A stretch of 64,000 nt of DNA from positions 434,001 through 498,000 of the forward strand of contig NC_057318.1 in assembly GCF_000687475.1 (NCBI RefSeq), written 5' to 3'. Source of the stretch: Ustilaginoidea virens. Lineage: Eukaryota; Ascomycota; Sordariomycetes; Hypocreales; Clavicipitaceae. A model generated the notes under the pieces. That model did no database searches. It saw only the letters and a list, made by a program, of their open reading frames with translations, and was not told the origin of the DNA. Positions 24,805 through 35,203 of this stretch are shown piece after piece; positions within the stretch are counted from its first letter, which is position 1; every line of letters begins with the position of its first letter. A program made the translations under genes and the position numbers.

Positions 24805-26655
24805 TCACGCCCCCAAGGGAAAGCGCCTCTCGTGCCAGGGCCTGCTTTCCCGGACTTCCACCCGGCAGTCCGCATCCCACGGGCCGCACTCCGCCTCGCA
24901 GGAAGCCTCGCCGTCCGGCACCTTGCCGCTGTCCAGGTACTCCCGCACAAGCCGCCTGGTGCACTCGCTGTACGCCGACAGCATGGCGCAGTGGCCGATG
25001 GCCTCCTGCACAACCACGCGCGCCCCGGGATGCGCGCCAGCCATGGCCCTGGCCGCGGACAGCGGCGTCACGGGATCCAGCCGGTTGGTCAGGAACAGCA
25101 GCGGCGCCGCGGGCTTGCCCCTTTCCTCCCGCTCGCCCCCGGCCCCGCCCCCGGCCCCGCCGCCGCTGCCGCTGCCGCTGCCGCTGCTCGCTTCGGGCGT
25201 GGTGAAGGGCCCCCGAAAGGCCCAGCTCGGCTTGAACCGCCACCGCGCGCAGGGGAACCGGATGCTCGTCCACATGTAGCCAAACACGGACGACTGCCGC
25301 AGCTGCCTGTCGAGGTAGGCCTGCCACCACGCGGCGCCGGTGCCGGTGACGTCCCCGCCGTCGCAGCACACGATGCCGTGGTGGGCGTCTGCGCCTTGGT
25401 CGGGCGCCAGGGTGGCGTTGGCGACGGGACAGGCCGTCTGGAGCGGCTCCCCGAGGCCGGCTTCCACCTTGGCCAAGACGGCCGACAGGTTGGCGCCGCG
25501 CATGGCCGCGTCGAGGTCCTGCGCGAGGGCCTTGTACGTGGACAGGGGCCGGTAGGCCGCCCGCGCGACGAGCAGGCGGACGTCGACGCCGGTCAGGACG
25601 ACGTAGTTGCCCGACGGGGCGAGGCCGGACACGGGCGCCTCGTCGAGCCCGCCGACCCAGCTCCAGAAGCGCGTGCTTATGTCGGAGGCGGACCGGTCGT
25701 CGGGCCGGGCGAGGGCGCAGCTCTGGGGCCCGGCGCCGAAGCAGCCCTCGAAGAGCTTGCCGACGACTTTGTCCGCGTCGACCGTGTTGGTCAGCCAGCC
25801 TGGACCCGTTGAATAGTCGACAGCGTTGCACACTCCGTCGAGGACCATGCGCCCAATCCTCTCGGGAAACATGGACGCAAAGTAGTTTCCCAGAACCGTG
25901 CCATACGAGAAACCAATGCTGACAAGTGTTCATGTTAGTTCCAGGGGGGGGGCCATTTGGGAGGGGGGAGGGTGGAAGAGAAGACTCACTACTGCAACCT
26001 CGCGACGTCATCCTCGCTCCTCTTCAGCTCCGTCCTCCCCCCCCCCCCGGCTCCCGACGCCTCAGCTCGTCCATCCTGTCCACCATCTCCACCATGTCCC
26101 GCGCGACGCTCGGCGTGTTCAGGTAGCTGAAGATGGCCCGCCCGTCGTCCCGATCCGCCCCCTCGCACCTCTTGGCGAAGCCGTCCACGAGCGCCAGGCC
26201 GTGCGCCACGGCGTACCTGCCGCGCTCCCGCTCGCCCTGCGCCCCCCTCAGCTCCAGCTTCAGCGCGGCCCTGGCGAGCGTGCCGCCCGGGAAGCAGTCC
26301 GCCAGCGGCCGGCTGTTCGCCACGCCGCGCGGGTCAAACGACACCAGCTCGTAGTGCCTCCTGCCGGGGATGTCGACGTAGTCCTGCAGGAAGCGGCCCC
26401 TGGCGCGCAGCAGCTCGACGCCCGAGTCGCCCGGCCCGCCGGGGTTGGCCAGCACGGGGCCCGCGAACGCGGCGTCGGTGTCGGGCACCCTGGCGGGCAG
26501 CGAGATGACGGCGATGGCGGCGGCGCGCCCGTCCGACGCGTTCCTCCAGTCGAGCGGGACGGAGAGGCGGGCGCACCGGAACGACGCGTAGCAGGCGTGG
26601 TACTCGAGGCGCGGGCTGGGCGTGATGGAATCCCACTCGAAGCCCGCGCTGGCGT

Positions 26656-26686
<31 letters not shown>

Positions 26687-26746
26687 CGGCAGCAGCAGCC
26701 GCAGCAGCAGCTCGGGACACAGGAGAAGCGGGCTGCGTAACCGCAT
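24805..26746 (-). CDS. Secreted alpha/beta hydrolase with TAP-like C-terminal domain (possible frameshift)
   Basis: Predicted secreted serine hydrolase related to tripeptidyl aminopeptidases. Exons about 26746-25990 and 25918-24805 with intron 25989-25919 (GTGAGT...TCAG). The N-terminus has a signal peptide (MRLRSPLLLCPELLLRLLLP plus a poly-Ala run); an upstream ATG at 26776 would add 10 residues. Family marks: LANPGGPGDSG (oxyanion region), SFDPRGVANS, nucleophile elbow GFSYGT, LFLTNRLDPVTPL (acidic residue) and VVVQEAIGHC (catalytic His). Just before the intron a run of 12 C (26037-26048, G on the coding strand) puts the frame out: the downstream TELKRSEDDVARLQY is read only if the run is 13 or 10. 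This is either a sequencing error in a homopolymer or a real break. Two Ala or Gly/Ser low-complexity stretches come from microsatellites. Confidence 0.82.
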
Positions 26747-26776
26747 GGCTTTTGTCAGAAAGGTCGCCGTACGCAT

Positions 26777-27419
26777 GCGGAGCCTCCGGGCGCGCGCTCG
26801 TCCTTTTATTTTTTATTTTCCTCCTTTTTATGTTTTTTTCTAGTAGAGTTTGTCGGCGCTCTGGGCAAATGTCCACCGCGAGGCGTTTTTGCGCTCGGCA
26901 CCGACGTCGGATGGCCACAGTCATCAGACTAACTTGATCAACCTTGAAACTTTGTTTCCGCCGGCGGAACAAGGCCCCGAGGGGGAAAGGGGCAAAAGGG
27001 GTCCAGTCCAAGTTGCTTGCTCGTATGCGGTGAGACAATGCAAGACAATAATGTGTTGCCCCGCAGGGCATTGCATGAGGACCTGGACCTGGTACGTTAC
27101 ATTTGCCTCGTCCACTGGCCTCGTCCACTGGCCTTGTCCATTTCCCTTTGGAGCAAGACAAGGTCCTGGTTTGGGGAGCCAGAGATTCGAGAATGATTGC
27201 ACCCATCCCGGGCGGTTATTCCATCCGTCCCCATCCCACGTCTATCGATGCTCCTGTGATGCTCCTGTGATGCTCCTGTACAAGACCTTCGAGGGTAAAC
27301 AAACACGCCCAGACGCCAGAGCTTACATTCTATCTGCTTGTAATACAACCTTGTCAACCAGTACCGCTTCTTGGCGCACTGTCCGCCGCTGCCGACGCCT
27401 GAGCTGGTGATGCCCGCGC
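26777..27419. other. Spacer between two minus-strand genes
   Basis: It carries the hydrolase promoter and the ATG17 3' end. There are short tandem repeats of TCGTCCACTGGCC at 27107-27135 and GATGCTCCTGT at 27247-27280. No gene seen. Confidence 0.45.
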
Positions 27420-29024
27420 TCATGTCCTGTCCTCCACGCCAGCTGCGGCCGCCTCGGCCTCATCGTCGTTGACTTGCACCACCGCCCACTTCTTCCCCGG
27501 CCCCTGCATGCCTGCCCACAGGTCCGTAGGCAGGTACTCGCCAACGTCTTGGCGGAACGTCTCTCTCGAGGCTCGGTCGGCGCCGAGAAGCTTGTCGACC
27601 GACTCCTGGGCCTTGCGCCAAATGCCTTGCACTCGCTCATCGACGGCACGCCGTCGTTCCACCTCGAGAACCAGGCCGTGGTACGCGCTTGCATATCGCT
27701 CGTAGAACTCGCGCATCTCCTTCATCTCCCTCAGCTTGCCAAAGACACCCTCCTTCTCCAGGTCCCAGCGCTGGGCAAAGTCTTCTTCGGCGGCAATGTA
27801 ATCGCCGAGCCGGTGCCCGATTTGCCCCAGCAGCGAAAAGGACTCGAGGATGCCCGCGTACGCCGCCTTGGTTTGCTCCACGTGCTCTTGCAGTGCGACG
27901 TGTTCCTGCTCCATGGCCGTCAGGCGCTCCTGTATCTCTTGTACGACGTCGTCGACCTCCTCGGCGTCCTGGACGACGACCTTGAGCATCTCTGCGCGGT
28001 CCTGGGCCGTCTTGGGCTCCAGGTCGGACATGTGCGACTCCTGCTCGGCAATGACGCCGGATATTGATACGCCGTCGCTTTCCTGCGACTGCTTCACCTC
28101 GGCCACTTTGCGACGCGCGAGGGCCGCCGCACCTTCAGTCGTGCGAATGGCGGTGACGCACATGTCGAAATGTTTGGTCAGCGATGCGAGCAGAGATGCC
28201 ATGGTGGTCGAGTGATGATCCATGCTGAGGAGCAGCGAGATGGCGGCCGAGTCTTTACCGTCGTCTTGCCCGCTGGGCGTGCGCGCCGACAGGGTCGCAA
28301 CTTTCCTCAGGTCTCGAATATCCGTCTTGAATCGAAGCAAGTCGCCATCAAACGACTGCTGTATTCTCTAGAGAAAAAGAAGAGATAACACGAAAGATGA
28401 AAAATGAAAAAAAATGAAAACCCCTGGTGAGCAATCCGCCTGCACGGCCCAGTTTATGGATTTGGCAAAAAGAATTGGTTCATGGTGTGGCTTACCTACC
28501 TGCAAGTCTTGTATGCTGTGCTTCATCGCTTCGCGCATGCCATCCACGCTGGTCTCGTCAACAAAGTCGAGCAGGTTCGGGCTATCCCTGTCGGCCGGCT
28601 GTAGAACGGTTTGCACTGGGGTGGTTCGGAGCAGGTCCATGGTACGAGTCAGCTCGGTGTCGACGTCGTCCATTGCCTCGACGAGCTTCTTGAAATCCCG
28701 CTTGGCCCATTCGTAAGTGGCTTGGAGACTTGTCCAGAGGCGCACTAGGATGGCGGTCTCGTCGAGGATGGAGTTGCGGACAAAGGCGGTTTGGGCGGCC
28801 AGCAGCAGGGTTTCTTGGTGGGATTGGCGGGCCGACGTCGCAAGCTCGTTGGCGCGCAGCACCAGGTTCACGGAAGACAGGGACCGTTTGGCGACGAGCA
28901 AATGGTTGACCAGAGTATCGTTGGAGATGACGGGGGATTGGTCCTGATGGTCGTGCGAGCGCTTGAGCGAGGCCGAGGACGAAGCAGCGCTGCGGCGAGA
29001 CGAGGCGGCTGGAGAGGCGGCCAT
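27420..29024 (-). CDS. ATG17: Autophagy-related protein 17
   Basis: Scaffold of the Atg1-Atg13-Atg17 complex at the phagophore assembly site, needed for starvation-induced autophagy. 490 residues in two exons, 29024-28500 and 28367-27420; intron 28499-28368 (GTAGGT...CTAG). The protein is almost all helical with long coiled coils, as in the family. Segments typical of Atg17 are [21 protein letters not shown] near the N-terminus, the [15 protein letters not shown] helix, and [15 protein letters not shown] with [15 protein letters not shown] in the C-terminal half. The length is close to other Pezizomycotina Atg17 proteins. The ATG is preceded by a good context (GGCCATGG). An array of GGATGG-type repeats lies 240-340 bp upstream. 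Confidence 0.93.
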
Positions 29025-30234
29025 GGCGCCGTGCCGTGGGTGGATGACGACGGCGAGGTCACTGGCGGTTGATGGGTAGCAGACAAATGATGCGAGGCAG
29101 CGGGGGGGAACATTCGAACCAAGATTGATGCAGTGGAAAGAAGGAATGGCACTACATGATGGCCTTGTTTCGACGATGCAGGCGATGATTCCGAATGGTT
29201 GGAAGCGGGCGAGGCCGGCGGAACGCTATGCGGCCGGCGGAGTCATTCGACGGGCAGGATGGATGAATGAATAGATGAATGAATGGATGGGATGGGATGG
29301 GATGGATGGGAGGGGATGGGATGGATGGGAGGGGATGAGACGGGATGGATGGATGGGGTGGATGCGAGTAGAAGCTCAAACAAATGAACGATGCAGTCAG
29401 TGGAAGCAGTTTTGACAAAAGGCACGGCCACATGCAGGCACCTGGGCTGCTGGACGGGGGTCCGGGGCAGGCTGGTTTTTACGGCGTCAGTGGAGGCTCA
29501 GTGGAGGCGTCAGTGGAGATTGATGCCTGCTGAGCCGGCCGGGGTCATGCCGCGGTAAGCTCAAGTGCTGCTGTCTGTCAACTTTGCTGTCAACTTTCAA
29601 GTCTGCACGGTCAAACTCTGGCCTAAAGTAATCCCTATGTACTACTCCGTAGTCTAGCGCCTCGAGCCTGGCGTGATGCGCCCCAGCCTGGTTGGCTGAT
29701 GTCAATCTGGTCGGCCTCAGGGCTCCCATCTTCGCACCAGACTGCATGTGGACACCGCCGTCCAACTCATCAACCACCAAACCATGTACTGTACGGAGTA
29801 TGTACCAACCTGCAAGAGCAGAGCCCCCATCGTCACATGCCTACAGTACATGCCTGCACATTCTTCACGCCTGCTCATTCTTCCAATCGAGCCCTGGATT
29901 CCTTCTCGACTCAACCTGCATCCAAAGACAGGTCTTGCCCAGCATGAGGCCTGCCGGGAAGCGCTTGCCCTCCACGATGGCTCGACCAAGCGAGCAAACA
30001 TCGTCCTGGTTCTCTGAACTGCTGGTGGCCTTTCCCCCCCCCCTCCTCCCGACGCAACAACATTCGTCACCCGTCGGTTTTCCAGTCAGAATTCGTATCA
30101 GCATGCCTCATCATTAATCTTGCCCTCTTTCCTTCTTTCCCTTCTGTACAGGTAGTTCTATTGCACCTTGTCGAAAGCCGGCAACTTGTCATTGGTCTTG
30201 TCGCCGTCGTCGTCGTCGCCCCTCTGACGCAACG
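29025..30234. other. Divergent intergenic region with a GGGAT-type satellite
   Basis: Divergent promoters of ATG17 and the zinc-finger gene. A degenerate array of ATGGATGGGATGG-like units spans 29263-29362. TACGGAGTA motifs occur at 29643-29651 (reverse complement) and 29792-29800. No gene seen. Confidence 0.45.
29263..29362. repeat. GGATGGGAT minisatellite
   Basis: About 100 bp of degenerate tandem GGATG/GGGAT units, with pentamer and larger periods, lying upstream of ATG17. All bases on the plus strand are purine-rich and G-biased. Confidence 0.75.
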
Positions 30235-31701
30235 ATGCCGCTCTCCGAGCTCAAGCCATTGCTCAAGTCCATACGCCGCAGAGTAACGACGACCCAAGAT
30301 GAAGATGAAATGGAAATGTCCGGGACTGTGGAAGCAGACGCCGCGTCGGGGAGTGGCCAATCTGCGGTCCCGCGCCTAGCTCTACCAGAACGACCGCCCG
30401 CGTTTGATGAGATGGCAGCTTCAGCAAACATAAGACCCGCGGCGATCCTTTTCAAAAGGCTAAACATCCCCAAACGCCTTTCGGGGCCGCCACGTGGCCC
30501 TCGGCCCATGCCCCAGGCTTGGGCGGTCGCCAGCGATGGGGGGAAGCGGCCTCGCCTTGGTCGGATATCACGAGGCCGTTTCGTTCCGCACCGGCATACT
30601 AGGCTGGAATCCATCGATGAGTCTCTGGACGAAACAGCCGAGTTGTCGACGGTGGAGGCTCAGGCTCAGCTAGCTTTCCAAGCGCAGTGTCCTTTCTGCC
30701 ACGAAATCTTGCCACGACAGATGGATCTGGACCACCACATTGTCGCCAACCATTCAGGGCCACGGCCTGATGTTCCCAGAGTCATAAGCACCGACCTGGG
30801 TTTCGACGAGGGCGACGACGAGTTGATGAGACTGACTCGAGGGAAGTCGCCCGCAGAGTTTTTTACCCCGCCGACCCTCGGCAATCCCTCACAGAACGCC
30901 AATGTCAGCGAGGGATGGAGAAGTGCCGCGTTGCCGGGTTTTCAGGGGACATCAAACATCTCCGATCCACGCGATCCACGCGAGCCACGGGAACGACCGC
31001 CACCGCGGGCGGGCTTTTTCGAGGGGAGGTTGAGCGAGCATCATGCGCCTCGCCTTGGTAGGCCAGTCTTGACTTCCGAATTGGCCTTGCCCGTGGTTCC
31101 GTCCGTAACGCTTTCGAACGCAAGGAGCGAGGCAGGCCCAAGTAAGCCCGCGCAAGACGAGAACCGGGACGAGTCGTGCTCATCGTACACTTTTGACCCT
31201 GCGAGTGTTCTGGACATGGAGGCCAGTCAATCTCATGCCCGGCAAGAGTCGATTGCGTCCATCATGTCCGACAAGAGCGCCTTGGAGGCGAGAATGGCCA
31301 GGCACCTGCTGGCACTGTCGTCGTCCCAGGGGTCCCATTTTGACACTGCCTCCCTGTATAGTTCCCTGTGCAGTTCCGACGCGGGTGGCTCCGGAGCGTC
31401 CAGCGCGGGCCAAGCCCCGGCAGGGCGTGTGCCGGAATGGAGTCGACCGTGGAAAAGACAGGGCAAACAAGGCCCAGGCGTGTGGTTGTGCGGCCAGTGC
31501 GAGCACCGGGACGATGTGGATGGTGCGTTGCGACGCATGGGCGTATCGCCACCTTTGACGAGAATGCAGGGCCAGGCTATGCTGCAGAGGAAGTGCGCTT
31601 GCTGCTGCAGGAGCGTGTTCTGCAAGCTGTTTGCAGGACGGGCAGCAGAGAAGCCGGCGTGGAGCAGGTCTCTTGAGCGCTGCAAGTATTTTCAGGGCTG
31701 A
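30235..31701 (+). CDS. Hypothetical protein with one C2H2-like zinc finger
   Basis: Intronless frame of 488 residues, not assigned to a named family. A single possible zinc finger reads CPFCHEILPRQMDLDHHIVANH near residues 151-172, with spacing C-x2-C-x13-H-x4-H. A C-terminal Cys-rich segment, CACCCRSVFCKLF, follows another pair, WLCGQCEH, so a second metal site is possible. The rest is mostly disordered: an Arg/Pro-rich N-terminal half, an acidic DEGDDELM stretch and a Ser-rich region (SIASIMSDKSALEARMARHLL). There is no signal or membrane segment. The ATG at 30235 follows a GTCGTC repeat leader. Nuclear location and DNA or RNA binding are plausible but not shown. Confidence 0.75.
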   Translation: MPLSELKPLLKSIRRRVTTTQDEDEMEMSGTVEADAASGSGQSAVPRLALPERPPAFDEMAASANIRPAAILFKRLNIPKRLSGPPRGPRPMPQAWAVASDGGKRPRLGRISRGRFVPHRHTRLESIDESLDETAELSTVEAQAQLAFQAQCPFCHEILPRQMDLDHHIVANHSGPRPDVPRVISTDLGFDEGDDELMRLTRGKSPAEFFTPPTLGNPSQNANVSEGWRSAALPGFQGTSNISDPRDPREPRERPPPRAGFFEGRLSEHHAPRLGRPVLTSELALPVVPSVTLSNARSEAGPSKPAQDENRDESCSSYTFDPASVLDMEASQSHARQESIASIMSDKSALEARMARHLLALSSSQGSHFDTASLYSSLCSSDAGGSGASSAGQAPAGRVPEWSRPWKRQGKQGPGVWLCGQCEHRDDVDGALRRMGVSPPLTRMQGQAMLQRKCACCCRSVFCKLFAGRAAEKPAWSRSLERCKYFQG

Positions 31702-32516
31702 GCTGGTTCTCGGCCGTCGACTTGCTTGACGTGTTTTTTTTTTTTTTTTCCCCCAAAATTCAGCGTAGACTTGAACTGTAGTGGTTGTGTTTTCTGCACG
31801 TGTTTATGCGTCAAGTCTTGACTGCTCGTCTGGTCCTCGAGGCATTGAATCGTGTGGTTTACTCACGGCATCGACCCGGGGGGCCGCCGGAGTAGCAAAA
31901 GCAGGCGGGCGCCGAGCACTTGGTGCAAAGCCCAACGAGAAGAAAGAGACGGCTTGGCGGATACTGGCAGGATCAGTATCGGGCTGAGACTGGACGCGAT
32001 GGCGTTGCATCAGCGCTACCGGTGTCGATGACGCTGTCTCTAGGGACCGTACTGTCTCGAGGTGTTTTGTGATGATGATGTCGAGGAAGATTAGGATTGA
32101 TTCAAGGAGCTGATGGGCGGACGGGCTGCAGCACAGTGACCCGCTGTGGGGGGGCAGCGGACAGCGGACAGCTGGCAGGCTACAGCCAACAGCGGGCAGG
32201 CTACAGCGGACAGCGGACAGCTGGCAGGCTACAGCCAACAGCTGGCAGTTAGGGGAAACGGGAGGGGGGGGGAGGGGCCAACTGCGTTCGTCGTCGGCAC
32301 GCTCATCACTCAATCGCAGCTTTTTGCAACCACATCTTTGCCTCGCTGGCAAACTTTGCTCCATCAACACCCCGTCTCGACCTGCTCGGCCCGCTACAGG
32401 AGCTGTCTGCTGCGACAGACGGCCCGCTGAGAGACACCGACAGAGCCGATCATCAATCGAGCGTCGCCGACCGCCGCACACGACCAGCCAGCAAGCCCAG
32501 CCCAGCCCTCCCCGTC
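31702..32516. other. Intergenic spacer with a minisatellite
   Basis: 3' region of the zinc-finger gene and promoter of the thioesterase gene. A T-run lies at 31734-31750 and the repeat array at 32154-32250 is listed separately. No gene seen. Confidence 0.45.
32154..32250. repeat. Minisatellite of CAGCGGACAGCTGGCAGGCTA units
   Basis: Roughly 97 bp made of alternating 10-11 bp words, ACAGCGG, ACAGCTGGCAGG and CTACAGCCA, repeated in two higher-order copies of about 50 bp. Non-coding, about 270 bp before the thioesterase start. Confidence 0.75.
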
Positions 32517-33002
32517 ATGACCATCTCGGCAGCGCACGAGGCAGACGCCCAGCGCACCCGCCAGGTCGAGTCGCTCCTGGCCACCCTGCTGGCCAGGTCT
32601 CCCATCTACAGCCTCATCCTGCCCGACATTGCCCTCGAGACGGTCGCCCGCGGCACGGTGACGCTGCGCCTCACCCTCGGCCAGGCTCACCTCAACAGCA
32701 AGGGCGGTCTGCACGGAGCCGTCAGCGCCACCATTGTCGACCTGGTCACCGGCCTGGCCATCTGCAGCCACGACCTGCGCGACGCGACGGGCGCCTCGGT
32801 CGACATGCACCTGAGCTTCTTGTCGACGGCGCGGGCGGGCGAGACGGTGGCGATTCGCAGCACGGCGGAGCGGGTCGGCGCCAACCTGGCCTTTGTGACG
32901 GTGCGCATCAGCAAGGGGGAGGGGGCGGCCGAGAAGGTGGTTACGCTGGCGCAGCACACCAAGTATGTGAGGGGGACGGCGGGCGCAGCCGAGCCGAGCT
33001 GA
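32517..33002 (+). CDS. Hotdog-fold acyl-CoA thioesterase (PaaI/ACOT13-like)
   Basis: Small cytosolic or mitochondrial thioesterase, 161 residues, intronless. The 4HBT signature is clear: LNSKGGLHGAVSATIVDLVTGLAI, in which the HG pair and the following Asp form the active-site helix, then SVDMHLSFLSTARAGETVAIRSTAERVGAN, the second hotdog strand pair with conserved small residues. The length matches PaaI/ACOT13 proteins (130-170 residues). No targeting peptide is obvious. The ATG at 32517 is the first in the frame and sits in CCGTCATGA. It precedes the dehydrogenase gene on the same strand by 400 bp. The substrate (fatty acyl-CoA or aromatic acyl-CoA) is not determinable. Confidence 0.9.
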   Translation: MTISAAHEADAQRTRQVESLLATLLARSPIYSLILPDIALETVARGTVTLRLTLGQAHLNSKGGLHGAVSATIVDLVTGLAICSHDLRDATGASVDMHLSFLSTARAGETVAIRSTAERVGANLAFVTVRISKGEGAAEKVVTLAQHTKYVRGTAGAAEPS

Positions 33003-33402
33003 AGCTGAGCGGCGCGGCAAGGCACGGACGGAGCGGGAGCAGAACGAGGGACGTTGGGGGGGGGGTTTGCATATACAAAACGCAGAGAGACAACGTCGTG
33101 TTGTCGTCGCTCCCCTTGGGCAGCGTGCTGCCTGCGGGACGAGCGGATTGACCTTGCCGCCCTCGAAAAAGAAAGGTCGTAAGCGCCGGAGAAAGTCAAG
33201 TCCGTCGACCGGGTTTGCGGGGCCCCGACTTGTTTCCCCCCGCGCGCGCTTGTCTTGGAGAGTTTCCATTCAAAGCATTGATTTCGGATTCGTAGGCGGC
33301 GCAAGTTCCTCGCCCAAGTGACATTTTGCACGCACACAGCAAAATCCCTCTCGGGCCCCTTTCACCCACGGCCAGCTTGAGATTTTTTGACCGACCCTCG
33401 CC
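33003..33402. other. Spacer between thioesterase and dehydrogenase genes
   Basis: 400 bp on the same strand. It holds the 3' end of one gene and the promoter of the next; I see no distinctive element. Confidence 0.4.
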
Positions 33403-34485
33403 ATGGAGCCGGCCGGGCCAGAAGCGGCGCAGCAGCCGCGCGTGTCGGCCGCCGAGGCCCGCCGCCTCGCCAGCGACATCCTGCAGGGCAACGGGGTGCC
33501 GGCGGCCGACGCGGCCACGATTGCCGCGTGCCTGGTGGCGGCGGACCTGCGCGGCGTCGACTCGCACGGCATCAGCCGGATCCCCTCGTACGTGGAGCGC
33601 ATCCGGCGGGGCGTGCTGGACCCGGCGGCCGCGCCGGCCGTCACGCAGGTCACGCCGGCGGCGGCGCTGGTCGACGCCCGCAACGGCTTCAGCTTCCCGG
33701 CGACCCGGCTGGCCGTGCAGGCGGCCGTGGCGGCGGCCCGCGTCTACGGCATCGGCATGGCCTCGGTCACGCGCTCCAACCACCTCGGCATGGCGGCCTG
33801 GGTGGTGCAGCAGGCCCTCGACGCCGGCATGATGAGCCTCGTCTTCACCAACTCGAGCCCGGCGCTGGCCCCGCACGGCGGCCGCGCCGCGCTGCTGGGC
33901 ACCTCCCCGCTCGCCTGCGGCGCCCCCGGCCGCGGCCGCATGGCCAACTTCATCCTCGACATGGCGCCCTCGGTGGCCGCCCGCGGCAAGATCCACCGCG
34001 CCCGCCGCCGCGGCGACCGCATCCCGCTGGGGTGGGCGCTCGACGCCGACGGCCGCCCGACCGACGACCCGGCCGCCGCGCTGGGCGGCGTCATGCTCCC
34101 CGTCGGCGGGCCCAAGGGCTCCGCCCTCGCCATCATGATGGACGTCTTCTCGGGCGTGCTGTCCGGCTCCGCCTTCGCGGGGCACGTCACCGGGCCGTAC
34201 GACGCCTCCGCCCCCGCCGACGCCGGCCACTTCGTCGTGGCCATCAAGCCGGACCTGTTCATGAGCCTCGACGACTTCCGCGGCCGCATGGAGTACCTGT
34301 ACGAGCGGGTCGTCGGCGCCGACAGGGCCCCCGGCGTCGACCGCATCTACTTCCCGGGCGAGTTGGAGCAGATTGCCGAGCGGGAGAGGATGCGCTCGGG
34401 CATTCCGCTGGCCCAGGCGGAGATTGACGCGCTGAACCAAGAGGCCGGGCGCGTTTCCGTGCGGCCGTTGGAGCTTTTGGACTGA
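33403..34485 (+). CDS. Ldh_2 family malate/L-lactate-type dehydrogenase
   Basis: NAD(P)-dependent 2-oxoacid/2-imino acid reductase of the Ldh_2 fold, 360 residues, intronless, about 70 percent GC. Conserved motifs: RGVDSHGISRIPSYV (catalytic His), ALVDARNGFSFPAT, SNHLGMAAWV, FTNSSPALAPHGG, LGTSPLACGAP, and VGGPKGSALAIMMDVFSGVLSG (cofactor-binding region). Family members act on malate, L-lactate, ureidoglycolate or cyclic imino acids; the substrate cannot be decided here. The start codon context GCCATGG is strong. Absence of introns and a strongly bacterial family suggest old horizontal acquisition, but fungal homologues are widespread, so this stays inference. Confidence 0.9.
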   Translation: MEPAGPEAAQQPRVSAAEARRLASDILQGNGVPAADAATIAACLVAADLRGVDSHGISRIPSYVERIRRGVLDPAAAPAVTQVTPAAALVDARNGFSFPATRLAVQAAVAAARVYGIGMASVTRSNHLGMAAWVVQQALDAGMMSLVFTNSSPALAPHGGRAALLGTSPLACGAPGRGRMANFILDMAPSVAARGKIHRARRRGDRIPLGWALDADGRPTDDPAAALGGVMLPVGGPKGSALAIMMDVFSGVLSGSAFAGHVTGPYDASAPADAGHFVVAIKPDLFMSLDDFRGRMEYLYERVVGADRAPGVDRIYFPGELEQIAERERMRSGIPLAQAEIDALNQEAGRVSVRPLELLD

Positions 34486-34904
34486 GGGCTTTTGGACTGA
34501 GGCGTGCGTAGTTTCACCCTTGTGATTTGGTTTTTCTTTTTTTTTTTTTTTCGCGTGACCCTGTAGGGACTTTTTGAAATTTTTAGCAAAAAAAAAAAAA
34601 AAAACACCCAGAATAAATAAAAGAACGAAACAAGATTTGTAGGCAAAAGCTTTATAGCTACGTGGTATGCGACCCCAAGAGAGCGATTTAAAACGCCCCA
34701 ACATAATGGATACGACATGTAATAATACGACATGTAATGATGGTCATACGACATGTAATAAAGTAGAAACCCGGGATCCCTCATAAGAGCCTTATCTCCA
34801 TCCCCACCAGTTTCACAACTGTGCCACACGTGCCCTTGCTCCCTGTATGTACACACAAACAGAATAACCCCAAGCCCCCCGTGATGCGTGATGCCCCCCT
34901 CGCC
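34486..34904. other. Convergent 3' spacer with a threefold TACGACATGTAAT repeat
   Basis: Between two converging genes. A T-run (34531-34551) and an A-run (34588-34604) lie close together. Three copies of TACGACATGTAAT occur at 34711-34723, 34726-34738 and 34747-34759. Confidence 0.6.
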
Positions 34905-35163
34905 TCAGCGACGGGTATTCGCGTCGATAAAGTCAAGGATGGAGCGGTACGTCTGGTGGGCGGAGTAGGCGTAGTTGAGGTTGTGGCCGGCGCCGGGGAC
35001 AATGGTGGCTTTGAAGACGGAGGCACTCTTGAAGCTCTTCCGCGAGTAGTCGATCAGGTTGGGCGAGGAGCCGTGAATGGCCGCCGTGTTCATGCAGTTG
35101 CCGCCGCAAAAGGGGACGTCGCCGTCTGAGGGGCGTCAACATGGGGGTACTTGAAGCGAAGGA

Positions 35164-35203
<40 letters not shown>

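Noticed and set aside
29095..29160. GGTTCGAA-like B box on the minus strand, possible tRNA
   Set aside because: No matching A box or cloverleaf arms around it.
32154..32250. Regular repeat array that could suggest a CRISPR
   Set aside because: No unique spacers; it is a simple minisatellite in a eukaryotic genome.
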